From positions 372,001 through 436,000 of the forward strand of contig JAIVFJ010000001.1 of NCBI GenBank assembly GCA_025765615.1: DNA of 64,000 nucleotides, read 5' to 3'. The notes beneath the pieces are model-generated. The model made no database searches and was not told the origin of the DNA. It was given only the letters and a program-made list of their open reading frames with translations. Below, piece after piece: positions 34,501 to 45,866 of this stretch. Source of the stretch: Zopfochytrium polystomum (lineage: Eukaryota; Chytridiomycota; Chytridiomycetes; Chytridiales; Chytridiaceae). Within the stretch, counting starts at the first letter, position 1, and each line of letters starts with the position of its first letter. The position numbers were made by a program, and so were the translations under genes.

Positions 34501-35122
34501 ATTCTCTCATTGGTTCAAAGACCGGATTGCCTGATAGATCTTTGAAGTAGGCCTCAAGGAACTTCAATGCGCCTTTGTCGATCTGCGCGTTTCCCTTTCG
34601 AACTTTGAGGATGTGTAGCATACATTCCCAGAAAGCAGCATGAAAGTTGAGTATGTTTCTGGATTGCTGAAGGTGGTGCAATTTTCTCAGCTCCAGGACG
34701 CCTCGTCTTCGACCGGACTGGTTCTCGCAATGTGCTGATATTATTTTCACAAGCTGGCCTTTCAGCTCGACGAAGCTTCCGACATTGCCTCCACCGCCGC
34801 CATCACCACTGCGCTTTTCCTTGCTGGAACTGCCGACTGGCAGGGTGCTGCCGGATTTCAGTGTGGCAGTGCTGCTTGCACTCCTACTGCCGCCACTACC
34901 GCCGCTGTGCTGGGTTACAGCGAGTCGCGCGATTGCCACGGCCGCTGCCGTGCTGACTGCTGCTGGAACTGGCAACTTTCTGAGCACCGTGGGATTCCAC
35001 AGTGATGTCACCGGCTGGCACTACTGCTGCTGCTGCTGCTTGCTGCTGCTGCTGTTGCCACTGCCATCACTGTCGCTGTCACCACTGCTGCTGCTGGGCT
35101 GGGCTCCGCGACTTTTGGCCAT
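31542..35122 (-). CDS. YCG1: Condensin subunit 3 (Cap-G / Ycg1), HEAT-repeat protein
   Basis: The only good start is ATG at 35122 (AAGATGGCC). It opens a Ser/Asp/Gly and poly-Gln leader that meets TAG at 35021-35023 directly after five CAG codons; the same frame then runs to 34,289 with the condensin G start region (VELKGQLVKIISAHCENQSG, HAAFWECMLHILKV, RQSVNGFNSKSSVVRFRVCQLITLVL). Following exons give HEILQSNLLQRIRDKEASVRLHAGLALSRFQ, DCEPSVRKMVYHKF, IFDRSLNALLL, GLRDRSGDMRKGF, LLLAHYQDYSDEAGRR and a C-terminal part to TGA at 31542. SSxVRFRVCQL and RIRDKxxxVRLxAxLALSRFQ are diagnostic of Cap-G. It is the HEAT subunit that, with Cap-H and Cap-D2, loads SMC2/SMC4 onto mitotic chromosomes. Many introns of about 50-150 bp. 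The TAG could be removed by an unrecognised intron, be an error, or be read through. Confidence 0.88.
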
Positions 35123-35235
35123 CTTCGCGGCAGATATTGGCTGTCTGCCGTGCTAAAATGAAAGTGTGCCTTGGTTCAGGGTTCAGGCAATTTCCTCTGC
35201 AAGACCTACCAGAACAATTAGGTGTGAAAGTAAAC

Positions 35236-36150
35236 TTCTGCGTTGATGACTCTAAGCAGGCTTTGCAAGCACTCGCTGTACAGAAATGAGAGTAATATTC
35301 TTTTCTCTGATTGGCAACAGAGAATTGAGATGAATAGCAATGAATGTATCTGAACAAACCGCCACACGGCTATTGAGCGACAGGAAGAAAGCAATCCAAA
35401 ATGTGGAATACCTGAATATACTGCTGCGAGACTATGAAGGAAGGGAAGAAAGTAGCGGAATACCTTCAAAAAAAAAGAACGAAAAGAAAGTTAAAACCTC
35501 TCAAAACCAGCAGGGATAAGGGAGACAGAGGGACAGAGTGACAGAGAGAGAAAGAGAGAGAGTTGGCGCTACACGAGCGGCTGAAAGCCAGAGTGTAGTG
35601 CGTCTTGGGGAAATATCGACGCCGCGCGAGCGGCCGAAGGCCACGAGTTTTCGCGTTCAAGGCCCGAATACACATGATCTCGATTGCGGTAAGGCTCCCG
35701 CCGCCGAAAAAGTCGGTTCCCGACGGTGTCAATGCCGCAGGCTGCCCCAGCGGCGGTCAACTTTTCATGGGTGCGCCGACTTCGATGCTGTAGCACCCTT
35801 TGCCGCGGCCAGGGTTTGGCGTTGATTTCGAAAAGGGTGGCTTTCCAACGCTGGCGCGGCGGGGTCTTAATCGGAGCCACTGCTCCGATTAATGCTGATG
35901 CTGTCGACAAAGCCTCTGCCCAGCGCTGTCGCGGCCGCGACGCGAAGCTCGTTCGTGATTGTGATGGTGATGTTGGGTGATCGTTTTTCTGATGCCGTCG
36001 CGGAGCCATGGTAGCGATCCACACCCGCAGGTTCGCGCGAGATTCTTGTCGTTGGGAAGGATGGAGTGGACGGGGAGAAGTTTCGCGATCAGGAGGCCGG
36101 AGGAGGCCTCCTGATTGCGCAGGGACGGGCGTTCGTGGGGTCGGTCGCTC
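35236..36150. repeat. Dispersed repeat family X, copy 2 (upstream of condensin subunit)
   Basis: Collinear with copy 1 at 30,238-31,030 (blocks listed there). It starts about 115 bases upstream of the Cap-G start codon. Minus-strand frames across both copies share an N-terminal RVWI.T pattern followed by Arg/Ala/Ser-rich text, so the family may once have been coding, but no domain is recognised. Confidence 0.6.
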
Positions 36151-36576
36151 ACCTTCAGTTCTGCCAGAACTTCGAGGAGGAGGAGCTGCTCCTGAGCTGG
36201 GCCTCCGTGACTTGTGTTCCTCGCTTGGGGGCGGTCGGCCACGTCCGGACAGCAAAGTGCAAGTAACCAAAACAAGAACAAAAACTGAAAATTGGAGGGG
36301 GGAAAAAAAAGAAAAGAAAAGAAGAAAAAAGGCTTTAATTGTTCAAAAAAAAAAAAGAAATTTTCATTGCCGCGCACGTGGGCGGCGAGAATTGATGACT
36401 GCTCCCATGCTGGCTCCACTCTCCACGTATCTCGTTGGAATCAATTCGCATAGAGGGCCCATGATACTGCATACCCTCCATGATTGTACATCTGTACACC
36501 TCGTCTGTGGGCCCTCGCGCGCGGAGTATCGATGGACGCGGGAGCGCGGACACAGCGGGCACCGTAGTCCTACTGT
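36151..36576. other. Intergenic, no gene seen
   Basis: Purine-rich tract (about 36,294-36,360) and no recognisable coding sequence between repeat copy 2 and the end of the LRR gene. Confidence 0.4.
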
Positions 36577-38339
36577 TCATTGAAAGTGGCTTCTAAGTGG
36601 CTCTCGCCCACCAAGTCCACTCTCATGATGGCCGCTTCTGTCCTCTACTTTGACCTCATACGCAATTTTCAGCGGCGGGAGTTTCGTATCATGGATGAAA
36701 ATGGCGACCCGGTTGCAGGCTGGCCTCTCCGTCATGCTGGACTGCGCGATTCGCTCCAGCCGTGTCCGCTTTTCCTGTTCATTTGTCGCTGGTGGTGCAA
36801 GCGGGGTTGACCTTTGCTCGTGGCATTTACGGACTTCACAGAGGCCGTTGGGAATGAGAGTCAACTCCGCTAACTTGAAATAGTCGTATTGCATACAACC
36901 GCACAGACTCAATTATGACTAGTTTACATCATAGAAGATGCGAGTACTTTCTGGGAGATCAAAACGCATAGAGCAACCATGCTCCAGGATATATGCAGTT
37001 TTTATGTCGGGAATACTTTCCCCAATAATCCTCCTCCCCCCAGCCTCCTCACTCCACAAACGACAAAGTTCTCGGAGTCCTCGATCGGACCGTAATATTT
37101 CAAGATGATACCAGCGTCTGCGGCGACGCTGGTACCAGCGCCCTCCCACAAAAAAGTTTTGAGCGCGGGAACGGCACCCTCTCGCTTTTGGCCAATTACC
37201 CTGCCAGAGCGGCAACTACGATAGCGTAGTTGTCGATGCTGTCGTCGTCGTCGTCGGGGCCCTCGCAGTCCCCAAAGCTGCAAGTCAGCACCACCTCGTT
37301 GACGGCGGGGCACCGCACGGCGACGCGAAGGACAAACTCGAGCGCAGCGGCGGCTGACAACGACGTTGCGCAGCTCGCGGTCGACCATGGGCAAGGATGT
37401 CATGAAGGCGTCCACATCCGCGGCGGAGATTTCGCCGGTCTGACCGCTGAGGAATTCCAGCTCTGGAGAGCAGGATGCAATGGCTGTGAGGGCGCTGGGG
37501 CCGACGAGGAGTGGGCTGATGGTGACTGTGGATAGCCAACGGAGGTTCGGGGTGCGTTGCAAGAGTCCGCGTAGGCCGGCGGCAGTCGTGTCTCGGTTGT
37601 TGATGAGGGGCTGCACCCAGAGGGTGAGAAAAAGGTTTCGGAGAGTTGCGCCAAGCGGCAAGGAGGCGAATGCGCCAAGGTGCCTCCGTGAAGGTCTAGC
37701 TCCACCATGGTGTCGGCAACGTTGCTGAAGAACTGGCTGACGAGTTAACGGTAACGAAGGTACATGCTGACGAAGCGGGTGGAGATCGGATGGGCGACAC
37801 AGAGATCGAGTATCCTGTAGGTCGGAGGAATTGATGGAAAGTTACCGTCGTACTGTTTGTGGGAGCAGCGCGGACCCAAAGGGCAGGCGAGGTGGATCAA
37901 GACGATGCCGACGATTGGTGCCGTCGAGTGCGGCAGGGACAACAGCAGCAGCAGTTTCCGCAGCAGCGTCGCCCACTGGGGACCTCTCGCCGGCAACGGA
38001 GGAGGAGGAGGCTGCGGCGGCTGCAGCTGCCGTCGGCAGCAACAGCAGTGAAGGTTGGAACGAGGTGTCGCTGCAGGTGCTCTCGCTGCTGGAGGTGTTG
38101 ATGCTCATTAAACGGGTGTGAAGAACCTCAGACAGTCCACATAACGCACGTTGACTATTTAAGAACACCACTTCGCGACGACGCACGGTCGCAGGTCCAC
38201 CGCTGCGAGGACAGAATGAAGATAGAACGCTGTCGCCAACATTGACAGAATGGAGTACGAATGCTGCCACGAGCAGAATAGAACCAGGGTGGGTGGGTTG
38301 TGCCACATTCCTTCTGCATCGGTGAAGCCAGCCAGCCAT
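36577..38339 (-). CDS. Leucine-rich-repeat protein, possibly F-box type
   Basis: ATG at 38339. The N-terminal part is Ser/Ala rich with an alanine tract (PTAAAAAAASSSS) and overlaps a second frame that reads as F-box/LRR-like sequence (YRILDLCVAHPISTRFVSMYLRYR). Then NVADTMVELDLHGG, LRNLFLTLWVQPLI, LRGLLQRTPNLRWLSTV, LTAIASCSPELEFLSG, DVDAFMTSLP, LEFVLRVAVRCPAVNEVVLTC and GLRELCRLW show irregular Leu/Cys-rich repeats like those of F-box/LRR adaptors. An intron with donor GTAAAC (about 36,920) leads to the last exon LAELTLIPNGLCEV, and TGA at 36577. The frame changes by one near 37,690 and near 37,375. If the F-box is real, the protein would select substrates for an SCF ubiquitin ligase. Identity of the N-terminal domain is uncertain. 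Confidence 0.5.
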
Positions 38340-38862
38340 GTACCCGGTAGGCTCTTGTTACCATGTGAGTCAGATAGTTGGACCTACATTGTAGTTTTCC
38401 CTAACCCAGACGCTATACATATATTCCACCAAAGGTCTCACATAGACAGTGGTTTCAGAAGCGTGGATTGTAAGTTCTTGACTGGCCTGCACAAGCCCAG
38501 ACTTGAAAATCTCTGGAAAAATTCAAGCAACAGTGCAAATGGATCACCGGTCTGGAATACTTATACTTTCGCGCGTTTCTCCAAATGTATATTACAAGAA
38601 GCCGCTTACTGTTAAAATCATTTGAATGAGGGGAAACTGGCAAACTTTCTCAAGTAAAAACCTGGAAATACTCACTGGAACTTATCGCACTGTGCAACTC
38701 ATACTGGATATTGGATTGTTTGTAAAAATGCTACCTGGGACCTTTGGTGAATCAAATCTCAATGTGAAACTGACAAATTACATTCTATGATTGTATTCCA
38801 CAACTTAGCCTTTTTAGTCTGGCAGGTGTGAGAATAATTTTTACCACAGCACTTGAGTTGGT
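38340..38862. other. Intergenic, no gene seen
   Basis: AT-rich; only short unrelated frames between the LRR gene start and the first half of the split repeat. Confidence 0.4.
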
Positions 38863-38965
38863 CAGTCTCTGTTAGTCACTGAAATAGAAATATGTTGGGA
38901 AACCCCTGGTGCAATGGAAACTGTAAAGACAAAAGTAGTAAAAGCCGGCCCAATAATAAAGACAG
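38863..38965 (+). repeat. Split repeat family Y, left half
   Basis: GTCTCTGTTAGTCACTGAAA and following sequence to ...AATAAAGACAG matches 62,349-62,455. The match stops exactly where the 13.4-kb insertion starts. Confidence 0.8.
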
Positions 38966-39887
38966 TGTGAACAGATTTTCCTGCCACTGGTGAAACTTGT
39001 GTCTCACACAGCAACGCCTCGCAAGGCACCTTTGTCACAGGCGACGGGGGTTGTTCTGTTACTGTCTGCCCCTCACAAGAGCCTAGCTGGGAAAGCATGG
39101 GGGGTCTGGGAACCTGTCACTCAAGGGCCCAGGGTTCAAGTTACAACGCCAGCTGTTGAAGGCAACAAGAAAGAGTATGGTCTTGAATCACAAGAAGTGG
39201 TGCAGTGGAGATGCCTGACGACCCTGTAAGTCTGTAGTGCATGGGGTGGGTTTGCCTAGGTGATACCTGGACGTAGTCTATAACGGTTCACCGTTGATGG
39301 CACTTTCTCTTCCTGTTGGCCCTTCAGGGTGGGAACAATATAAAATAAAAAGTTCTTGTACTGTCTCTGGTTGGCTGTCTGTTCAGTCCAAGTGGAGTAG
39401 GCAGCCCTTACTCAAGAGTGTTGAACTGCCCACCATAGGACACACAATGTTGAAGTTGCAGTGTAGAAGGCGACGTTGTGAGTGGAGGCAGTGTCGCAAG
39501 AAGGTTGAAGGGTTGAGGAGCTGAGGCTTGAATCGAGAACTTGTACAAGGGAGCAAGCGTAGCAAGCAACCAAGGGCAAGTGGGTAAAGAGAGCTTGTTT
39601 TAGACAGGGACTAGCAAATTGGAGTGAGAGTGCCTTTTTTTTTAATAAGAAAACTCTGCCCAATTTGTACTCCTGCAGGGAGATTGACCAGTTTTCCTGT
39701 TTTGCCTATCTGAACAAGTTGCAATCTGCTTCAGACAGGACTTTGCTCTGGGTAGGTGTTGTAAACCCCTTCCCACAGAGGGAGGGTGATTTGAAATATT
39801 CAGAGCATTTCAAATCAACCAAGCTCTGTGTGGAGCCCTGTGTGCAAGCAACTGGTCTCCCCACAGAGAGGGAAAATGATTTGAAAT

Positions 39888-40195
39888 TGTTATGAATCAC
39901 CCTCTGGAAACCTCTGGAACCTTCTAGAACATTCCTTCATGGAACCTTGTGGAACCTTCTGGAACCTTCTTTGCTTTCCTGACTTGTCTTGTTGTCATTG
40001 GTATCATTGGTATCATTGTATTACTAATTGCTCTTTCTGGAACTTTCTTTGAGTCTTGACAAGGAAGACTCTCAAAAAGTATAAAAGGGGGATGGGGGAC
40101 CTGTCCCATCCCACAAGTGAATTATTGTTTCCAATACAATCATCACTCCTCTCAGTTCCTTGTCTGCCTTGTCCTGTCCTGCCCTGTTCCTGATA
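39888..40195 (+). repeat. Gypsy 5' LTR
   Basis: Begins TGTTATGAATCACC and ends CCTGTTCCTGATA. Internal GGAACCTTCT repeats, a TATCATTGG doublet, and a TATA box (TATAAAA) at 40,080-40,086. About four mismatches to the 3' LTR. Confidence 0.93.
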
Positions 40196-40208
40196 TCATA
40201 ATTCACTT
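40080..40208 (+). promoter_or_regulatory. LTR promoter and self-complementary primer binding site
   Basis: TATAAAA at 40,080. AAGTGAATTAT at 40,115-40,125, about 30-35 bases downstream where RNA would start, is the exact reverse complement of ATAATTCACTT at 40,198-40,208, right behind the LTR. Tf1-group elements prime reverse transcription in this way with the first 11 bases of their own RNA instead of a tRNA. Confidence 0.75.
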
Positions 40209-40235
40209 CACCCTCTCCCACTACTCTCTGCCATC

Positions 40236-41159
40236 ATGTCTGACCCAAACAACACCTTCCCTGATGCAACTGCCTTCCAAGCCTTGATGGACCAATTACA
40301 AGCCCTTTCAAGACAGACACACCAACTTCAAGAACAAGTCCTTCACCAGCAGCACCAGCTTCAACAACAACTTCACCAACAAGAACATCAAGCTCTTCCC
40401 CTGCCTCAAGCCAACCAAGCAAGAGAGCCCAAGGTTCCCAGCCCTGACAAGTTCACTGGGCTGGCCAAAGACCTTAGGAACTTCATGGCCACTGTGGAGA
40501 ATGTCATCCTTCTCCAACCTTCAAGATTTCCCAGTGAGCAAGTCAAGGTTCTTTTCACAAGCACCCTCCTGTCTGGTCAAGCTCAATCATGGTACAGATC
40601 TCTCCCAAGCACACCCACCACCCTGCAAGAGCTCTGGGAGGGGCTGGAAGCTACCTTTGGTGACCCCTACGCATCTTGGACAGCAAGATCCAAGCTCAAG
40701 CATATCAAGCAAGGAAAGCAATCTTGTGTGGCCTACACCAACCAATTCAAGCAACTAGCCAGAGACTCTGGATACAATGATGCAGCTCTGATGGAGCTGT
40801 ACCATGATGGTCTCCATGAGTCTATCCAAGACATGCTCTCCCAGTCTCTGCACATCCCTGAGACCTTGGAAGAGTACATTCTCCTTGCCATCAAGATTGA
40901 CAACAGACTCTACTCCAAGAGGCTGAAGCAAAGACAAGTAGGAACTACATCAAGACCTACCCCAGTTCCTCAAGCTCTTACAGTTCCTGAACCCATGCAA
41001 GTGGATGCAGTTGAGACACTTCCTAAGGGTCCTCTGAGCCAAGAGGAGAAAACAAGGAGGGCCCAGCAGGGACTGTGTTTTTACTGTGGCTCCAAGGAGC
41101 ATGCTGTCAAGGACTGCCCAAGGAAGAAGCACCCAAACTCCCAGGTCCAGGCTCACTGA
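40236..41159 (+). CDS. gag: Gypsy Gag polyprotein
   Basis: A 307-residue frame starting 40 bases downstream of the LTR. A Gln-rich coiled coil (residues about 15-50) precedes the capsid-like domain (KFTGLAKDLRNFMATVENVI, QAQSWYRSL, LWEGLEATFGD, YTNQFKQLARDSGYND), and the C-terminus has one CCHC zinc knuckle, CFYCGSKEHAVKDC (about residues 284-297), for RNA packaging. Ends TGA. Overlaps the pol frame by about 85 bases in the -1 phase; no classic slippery heptamer was recognised in the overlap. Confidence 0.95.
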   Translation: MSDPNNTFPDATAFQALMDQLQALSRQTHQLQEQVLHQQHQLQQQLHQQEHQALPLPQANQAREPKVPSPDKFTGLAKDLRNFMATVENVILLQPSRFPSEQVKVLFTSTLLSGQAQSWYRSLPSTPTTLQELWEGLEATFGDPYASWTARSKLKHIKQGKQSCVAYTNQFKQLARDSGYNDAALMELYHDGLHESIQDMLSQSLHIPETLEEYILLAIKIDNRLYSKRLKQRQVGTTSRPTPVPQALTVPEPMQVDAVETLPKGPLSQEEKTRRAQQGLCFYCGSKEHAVKDCPRKKHPNSQVQAH

Positions 41160-44087
41160 GGGGCAATTCCCTGGACCCTCCTCCAAGCTGCCCCTGTTTC
41201 ATCACCACCACCAGCACCACAAACACCTCAGATTCCAAGCCCCACCAACTCACCATGGATGTCAAGATTCAACTCTCACCCAAGTCAACCATCACAACCA
41301 AGGCCCTTATAGACTCTGGATCATCCTGCAACATCATTGATGCCACCCTTGCCAAGTCTTGTGCCATTCCTACGATCAAGAAATCCACACCCCTCAAGGT
41401 CCACTTTGCCAATCATGCTCTGTTCAAGGAAATCAGCCATGAAACCAAGCTAAACCTCCACATCCAAGACTTTCCACCATCCATGGTCAATCTGGAAGTA
41501 TTGGATCTTGGCTCACCCACATTCTCTGTCATCCTGGGATTACCATGGCTGCAAGCCCAGAACCCTGCCATTGATTGGGTCACTGGTCAAGTCCAACCTC
41601 CACCAATTGGAACAGTCACCCAAAACTCAAGTCAAGCCCCCAAGTCTCATGCTCTCAAGCCCTTGATTCAAGATTCACAGCCAGCCAAGACTCCAGTTCC
41701 ACAGTTCACAGTTCACAGTCAAGATTCAAGTAGAGCTCATAGAGCTCACAGTCATGGCCATGACTCTTGTTCACAGAACCCACAGTCAAAGATTCAAGTA
41801 CCACAGTTCACAGTCCACATTCAAGATTCAAGTTCCACAGCTCACAGTCTTTGCCAAGAACAGAACTCTCAGTCAAAGATTCAAGAATCACAGTTCCCAG
41901 TCAAGAATTCAAGCCCCACTGCTGAGGAGCACGACAACCTGGACCCATCAGACCTTTTGCTGGCATCCAAGCTACCAAAAGAATATCTCCCTTATGCTGA
42001 TGTGTTTTCCAAGACCAAGGCAGACCTGCTACCAGCTCAGAGGCCTTATGACTGTGAAATCCCACTCAAGGATGAAACTTGCAGCCCACCTTTCAAGCCA
42101 CTGTACCACCTCTCTCCACCAGAAGCCAAGGCCCTCCAAGAATACATTGAAGAAATGCTGAACAAGGGATTCATCCAACCTTCCAAGTCACCAGCTGGAG
42201 CTCCCATCTTTTTTGTCAAGAAGAAGGATGGGGGACTGAGACCCTGTGTGGACTACAGAGATCTCAATGAGATGACAGTCAAGAACCGCTATCCACTGCC
42301 TCTCATCTCTGAATTACTGGACAAACTGAGCCATGCAAGGATATTTTCCAAGATTGACCTCAGAGGTGCCTACAATTTGGTCAGAATTAAGCCCCAGGAT
42401 CAATGGAAGACTGCCTTCAGATGCAAATACGGTCACTTTGAGTACTTGGTTATGCCCTTTGGACTTACCAATGCTCCAGCTATTTTCCAAGGCATGATGA
42501 ATGACATCTTCAGGGATATTCTGGACCTTTTTGTCATTGTCTACCTGGATGATATCCTGGTATTTTCATCTGACACTGCAAGCCATATGGGACATGTCAA
42601 GACTGTCTTGGAGAGACTCAGACAGCATCACCTCTATGCAAAGCTGGAGAAGTGTGAATTCCACAAGACCTCCATTGAGTTTTTGGGGTTCATTGTGTCT
42701 GACAAAGGGATCTCCATGGCACCAGACAAGATCCAAACTATTCTTGAATGGAAGGCTCCAAATTCCATCAAGGATGTTCAAAGCTTCCTTGGATTTTGCA
42801 ACTTCTACAGAACCTTCATTGCCAACTATTCTGCCATAGCCAAGCCTCTCACTGATCTCACCAAGAAGACCACCAAGTTTGAATGGACCCCAGCAGCAGA
42901 GCAAGCCTGGCTAGCTCTTAAGACAGCAACCACAAGTGCACCACTCCTTAAGCATGTGGATCCCTTGCTTCCCTTCACCTTGGAAACTGATGCCTCAGAC
43001 TATGCCCTTGGCGCTGTTCTGTCCCAGCCAAGCTCTCAGGACCCCTCTGCTCCTCTGCATCCAGTGGCATATTACTCCAGGAAGCTGAACAGTGCTGAGT
43101 GTAACTACACAGTCCATGACAAGGAGTTGCTTGCAATTGTGGAAGCATTCAAATTCTGGAGACACTACTTGGCTGGTTCTAAAGGCATCTCTGTCTATTC
43201 TGATCACAAGAACCTCACCTTCTTCAGGGCAAGGAGGTTGCTCAAGCAGAGGCATGCCAGGTGGGCTGAACTGCTCTCTGAGTATGACTTTAAGCTGTGC
43301 TATTCTCCTGGCCACCTTAACACTGTGGCTGATGCCCTGTCAAGAAGAACAGACCTTGCACCTGAAGGGGGAGATGGTTTCACCCCACCATCCAAGACAC
43401 ACCTTTCATTGCTTCCTGACAGTGTGTGGGCCCATGCTATTTCCAAGGACCCCAAGCCTCACAAGATTCAAATCAGCCAAGAAGAGGAAAAACTTGAGAT
43501 ACTCAAGACAAGGCATGATGCAGCAACAGCTGGACACCCAGGAGAGCACAAGACATATGAGCTTGTTTCCAGAGACTTCTACTGGCCAGGCATGAGGAAG
43601 TACATCAAGAACTATGTCAGCAGCTGTGAAACCTGTCAAAGAAACAAATCCAGCAGACACAAGCCCTATGGACTTCTGGAGCCCCTCCCAATTGCCATAA
43701 GCCCTTGGTCATCAATATCCATGGACTTCATTGTGAAACTGCCCCCATCCCATGGATTTGACTCTATCCTTGTTGTCATCTGCAGAAGGACAAAGTTGGC
43801 CCATTTCATCCCCTGCACTGAGAATATAGATGCACAAGGAACAGCAGACCTGTTTTTGCAGCACATATTCAGGCTCCATGGGCTGCCTCAGTCAATCGTC
43901 AGTGACAGAGGACCACAGTTCAGATCTCAATTTTGGAAAGCACTCACAGCAGCCCTTGGAATCAAGTCTCAACTGTCAACTGCTTATCACCCTCAGACTG
44001 ATGGACAAACAGAAAGAACAAACCAGACTCTGGAGCAGTATTTGAGGTGCTATGTCAGCTATCAACAGGATGATTGGCCCACCCTCC

Positions 44088-44316
44088 TGAAAGAATTTGC
44101 TATGGTGGCTGATTGATGGGTTGGGCTGCTGTGGTGTACACTACTGAAGGTGGTGGTGGTGGGAGGTTGATCTTGGATTCTGTCAGTCTTGTGTTTGTCT
44201 TTATACAAAACTGTTACAAGGACCATCACTTGCAAAATGCTGCAAGTCATCCTTGCAGAGCAGAAACTGGTCAAAGCTCCTGCACACTGCTTACACCAAA
44301 AGACCCAAAACTAACA
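44088..44316 (-). repeat. Copia-like element LTR (3' LTR for its orientation)
   Basis: 229 bases, plus strand TGAAAGAATTTG...AAACTAACA. Identical by eye to 50,169-50,397. Confidence 0.9.
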
Positions 44317-44688
44317 CTCCCCCCTAAGCTGTGGGCAGGAGCAAAGGCCGGCACGGAGGAAAACCTTAAGCCATAGTCAACTTAAGGAAACCGTACACCG
44401 GAGAAAGAAGAATCACAAACAGGTATGACTGGCCATTGGATGGCAGAACAGAAAGGACAGACCACACTAACAAAAATGGATGGGGGCACATATTGAACTT
44501 CAGAGGTAAAAGAAAATGAGTCGAAGTAATGAAAAAGAACAAAGAAGAAAACAGCTTCACAGATAAGAAAAAATGAATCAGAGGAAACAGACCAGTGCGA
44601 CTCAGATGGTATTCACTGAGAGCAGCTGAGAGAGATTTTGTCATATAGTCTGCAGGCTGTTCTCCTCCAGCAATCCATTCAAGCCGTA

Positions 44689-45433
44689 CTACCTTTGTTC
44701 CACAATTTCTTGAGTATAATGATACTTTACCATGATATGTTTTGACCGATTGGTGTAAAGATCATCTAAACTGAGGTTGATCACACCGCTGTTGTCAGTG
44801 TAGATGACAAGTGGGGTTGGAGATGGAAGTTGAAGTGCTGAGTAGAGTTGGGATAGTGCCTTAAGTTCTCGTCCCAGTTCAGACACAGCTACATGGTCAG
44901 CTTCCTGCGGTGACAGCATGACAGTACTGCTCTGAAGAGATGTCCAACTAATAGCTGTTCCTCCAAATAGAACATAGTAGCCAGACTGTGATTTCCCATC
45001 TGAGTGGACACCATGGGCAGCGTCGGAGTAACCGGCTATATCTGTGCAGTTGCGAGAATAGAATAAACCATACTCACTATTACCATTGAGATATTGGAGA
45101 ACCAGAATAAGGATCTTCATGTGTTGCTTGCTAGGATCCTTGCTGAAGGCACCAAGATATGAACTGCTGGGCCAAGGTCTGGTCGCCTGTGTGTTGCAAG
45201 GTAGTTGATGCCGTCATGTATTGCCTGGTACAGTCTCTGATCTGCAGTTGCTTTGTCGATCCTGCGTGGCTGAAGATTGAGAGACAACTGGGAAGGCCAG
45301 TTACTGCAGTGCGGTTGTTGATAGTGTTTGCATGGCACTGAATTAACTCCTTGCTATAGACTTTCTTGTGAAAGAAGATTCTGTCATGTTGATGTTCCAG
45401 CTGCATATTGAGGATGATTTTCATTGCTCCCAT
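44689..45433 (-). pseudogene. pol: Copia-like pol remnant: end of RT and RNase H
   Basis: Minus-strand pieces in order: MGAMKIILNMQLEHQHDRIFF (RT connection), YQAIHDGINYLATHRRPDLGPAV, KILILVLQYLNGNSEYGLFY, then RNase H IAGYSDAAHGVHSDGKSQSGYYVLFGG, VMLSPQEADHVAVSELGREL, VIYTDNSGVINLSLDDLYTNRSKHI. This matches the order of Ty1/copia pol C-termini. The pieces are in different frames (a shift near 45,120 and near 45,340), the RT active site upstream is absent, and EAEYMAL-type residues are altered (QEADHVAV). Confidence 0.8.
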
Positions 45434-45644
45434 TTCGCAGAGTATGTAAAAAGATTAGGCAAGGCAATGGCAGAAGAAGTTTTTTTTTTTTTTTGCCAGA
45501 ATCACCAAAAACAAATATTGTTAACTTAGCTTGCGTTGTGGATGATGAGTTAATCTGACAATGGAGGATGCAGAAATCCCAGAAGTTTGCACTTTCCTGT
45601 CAACTGTTTGATTTTGGTGGCTGTTCAACTCCAGCAGTCAGTGC

Positions 45645-45866
45645 TGTCAGGAACAGGGCAGGACAGGATAAGGCAGAGAAGGAACTTTTGAGAGTCTTCC
45701 TTGTCAAGACTCAAAGGAAGTTCCAGAAAGAGCAATTAGTAATACAATGATACCAATGATAACACGACAAGTCAGGAAAGCAAAGAAGGTTCCAGAAGGT
45801 TCCACAAGGTTCCATGAAGGAATGTTCGAGAAGGTTCCAGAGGTTTCCAGAGGGTGATTCATAACA
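45645..45866 (-). repeat. Solo gypsy LTR with deleted promoter, 5-bp target duplication
   Basis: Reverse-orientation copy of the gypsy LTR: minus strand starts TGTTATGAATCACC and ends CTGTTCCTGACA. AGTGC lies on both sides (45,640-45,644 and 45,867-45,871). About 75 bases covering the TATA box and RNA start are missing, together with one TATCATTGG unit, and there are a few substitutions relative to the 5' LTR. Confidence 0.9.

Noticed and set aside
44113..44376. Short protein frame repeated at 44.1 and 50.2 kb
   Set aside because: It lies in the LTR of the copia-like element and is duplicated only because the LTR is.
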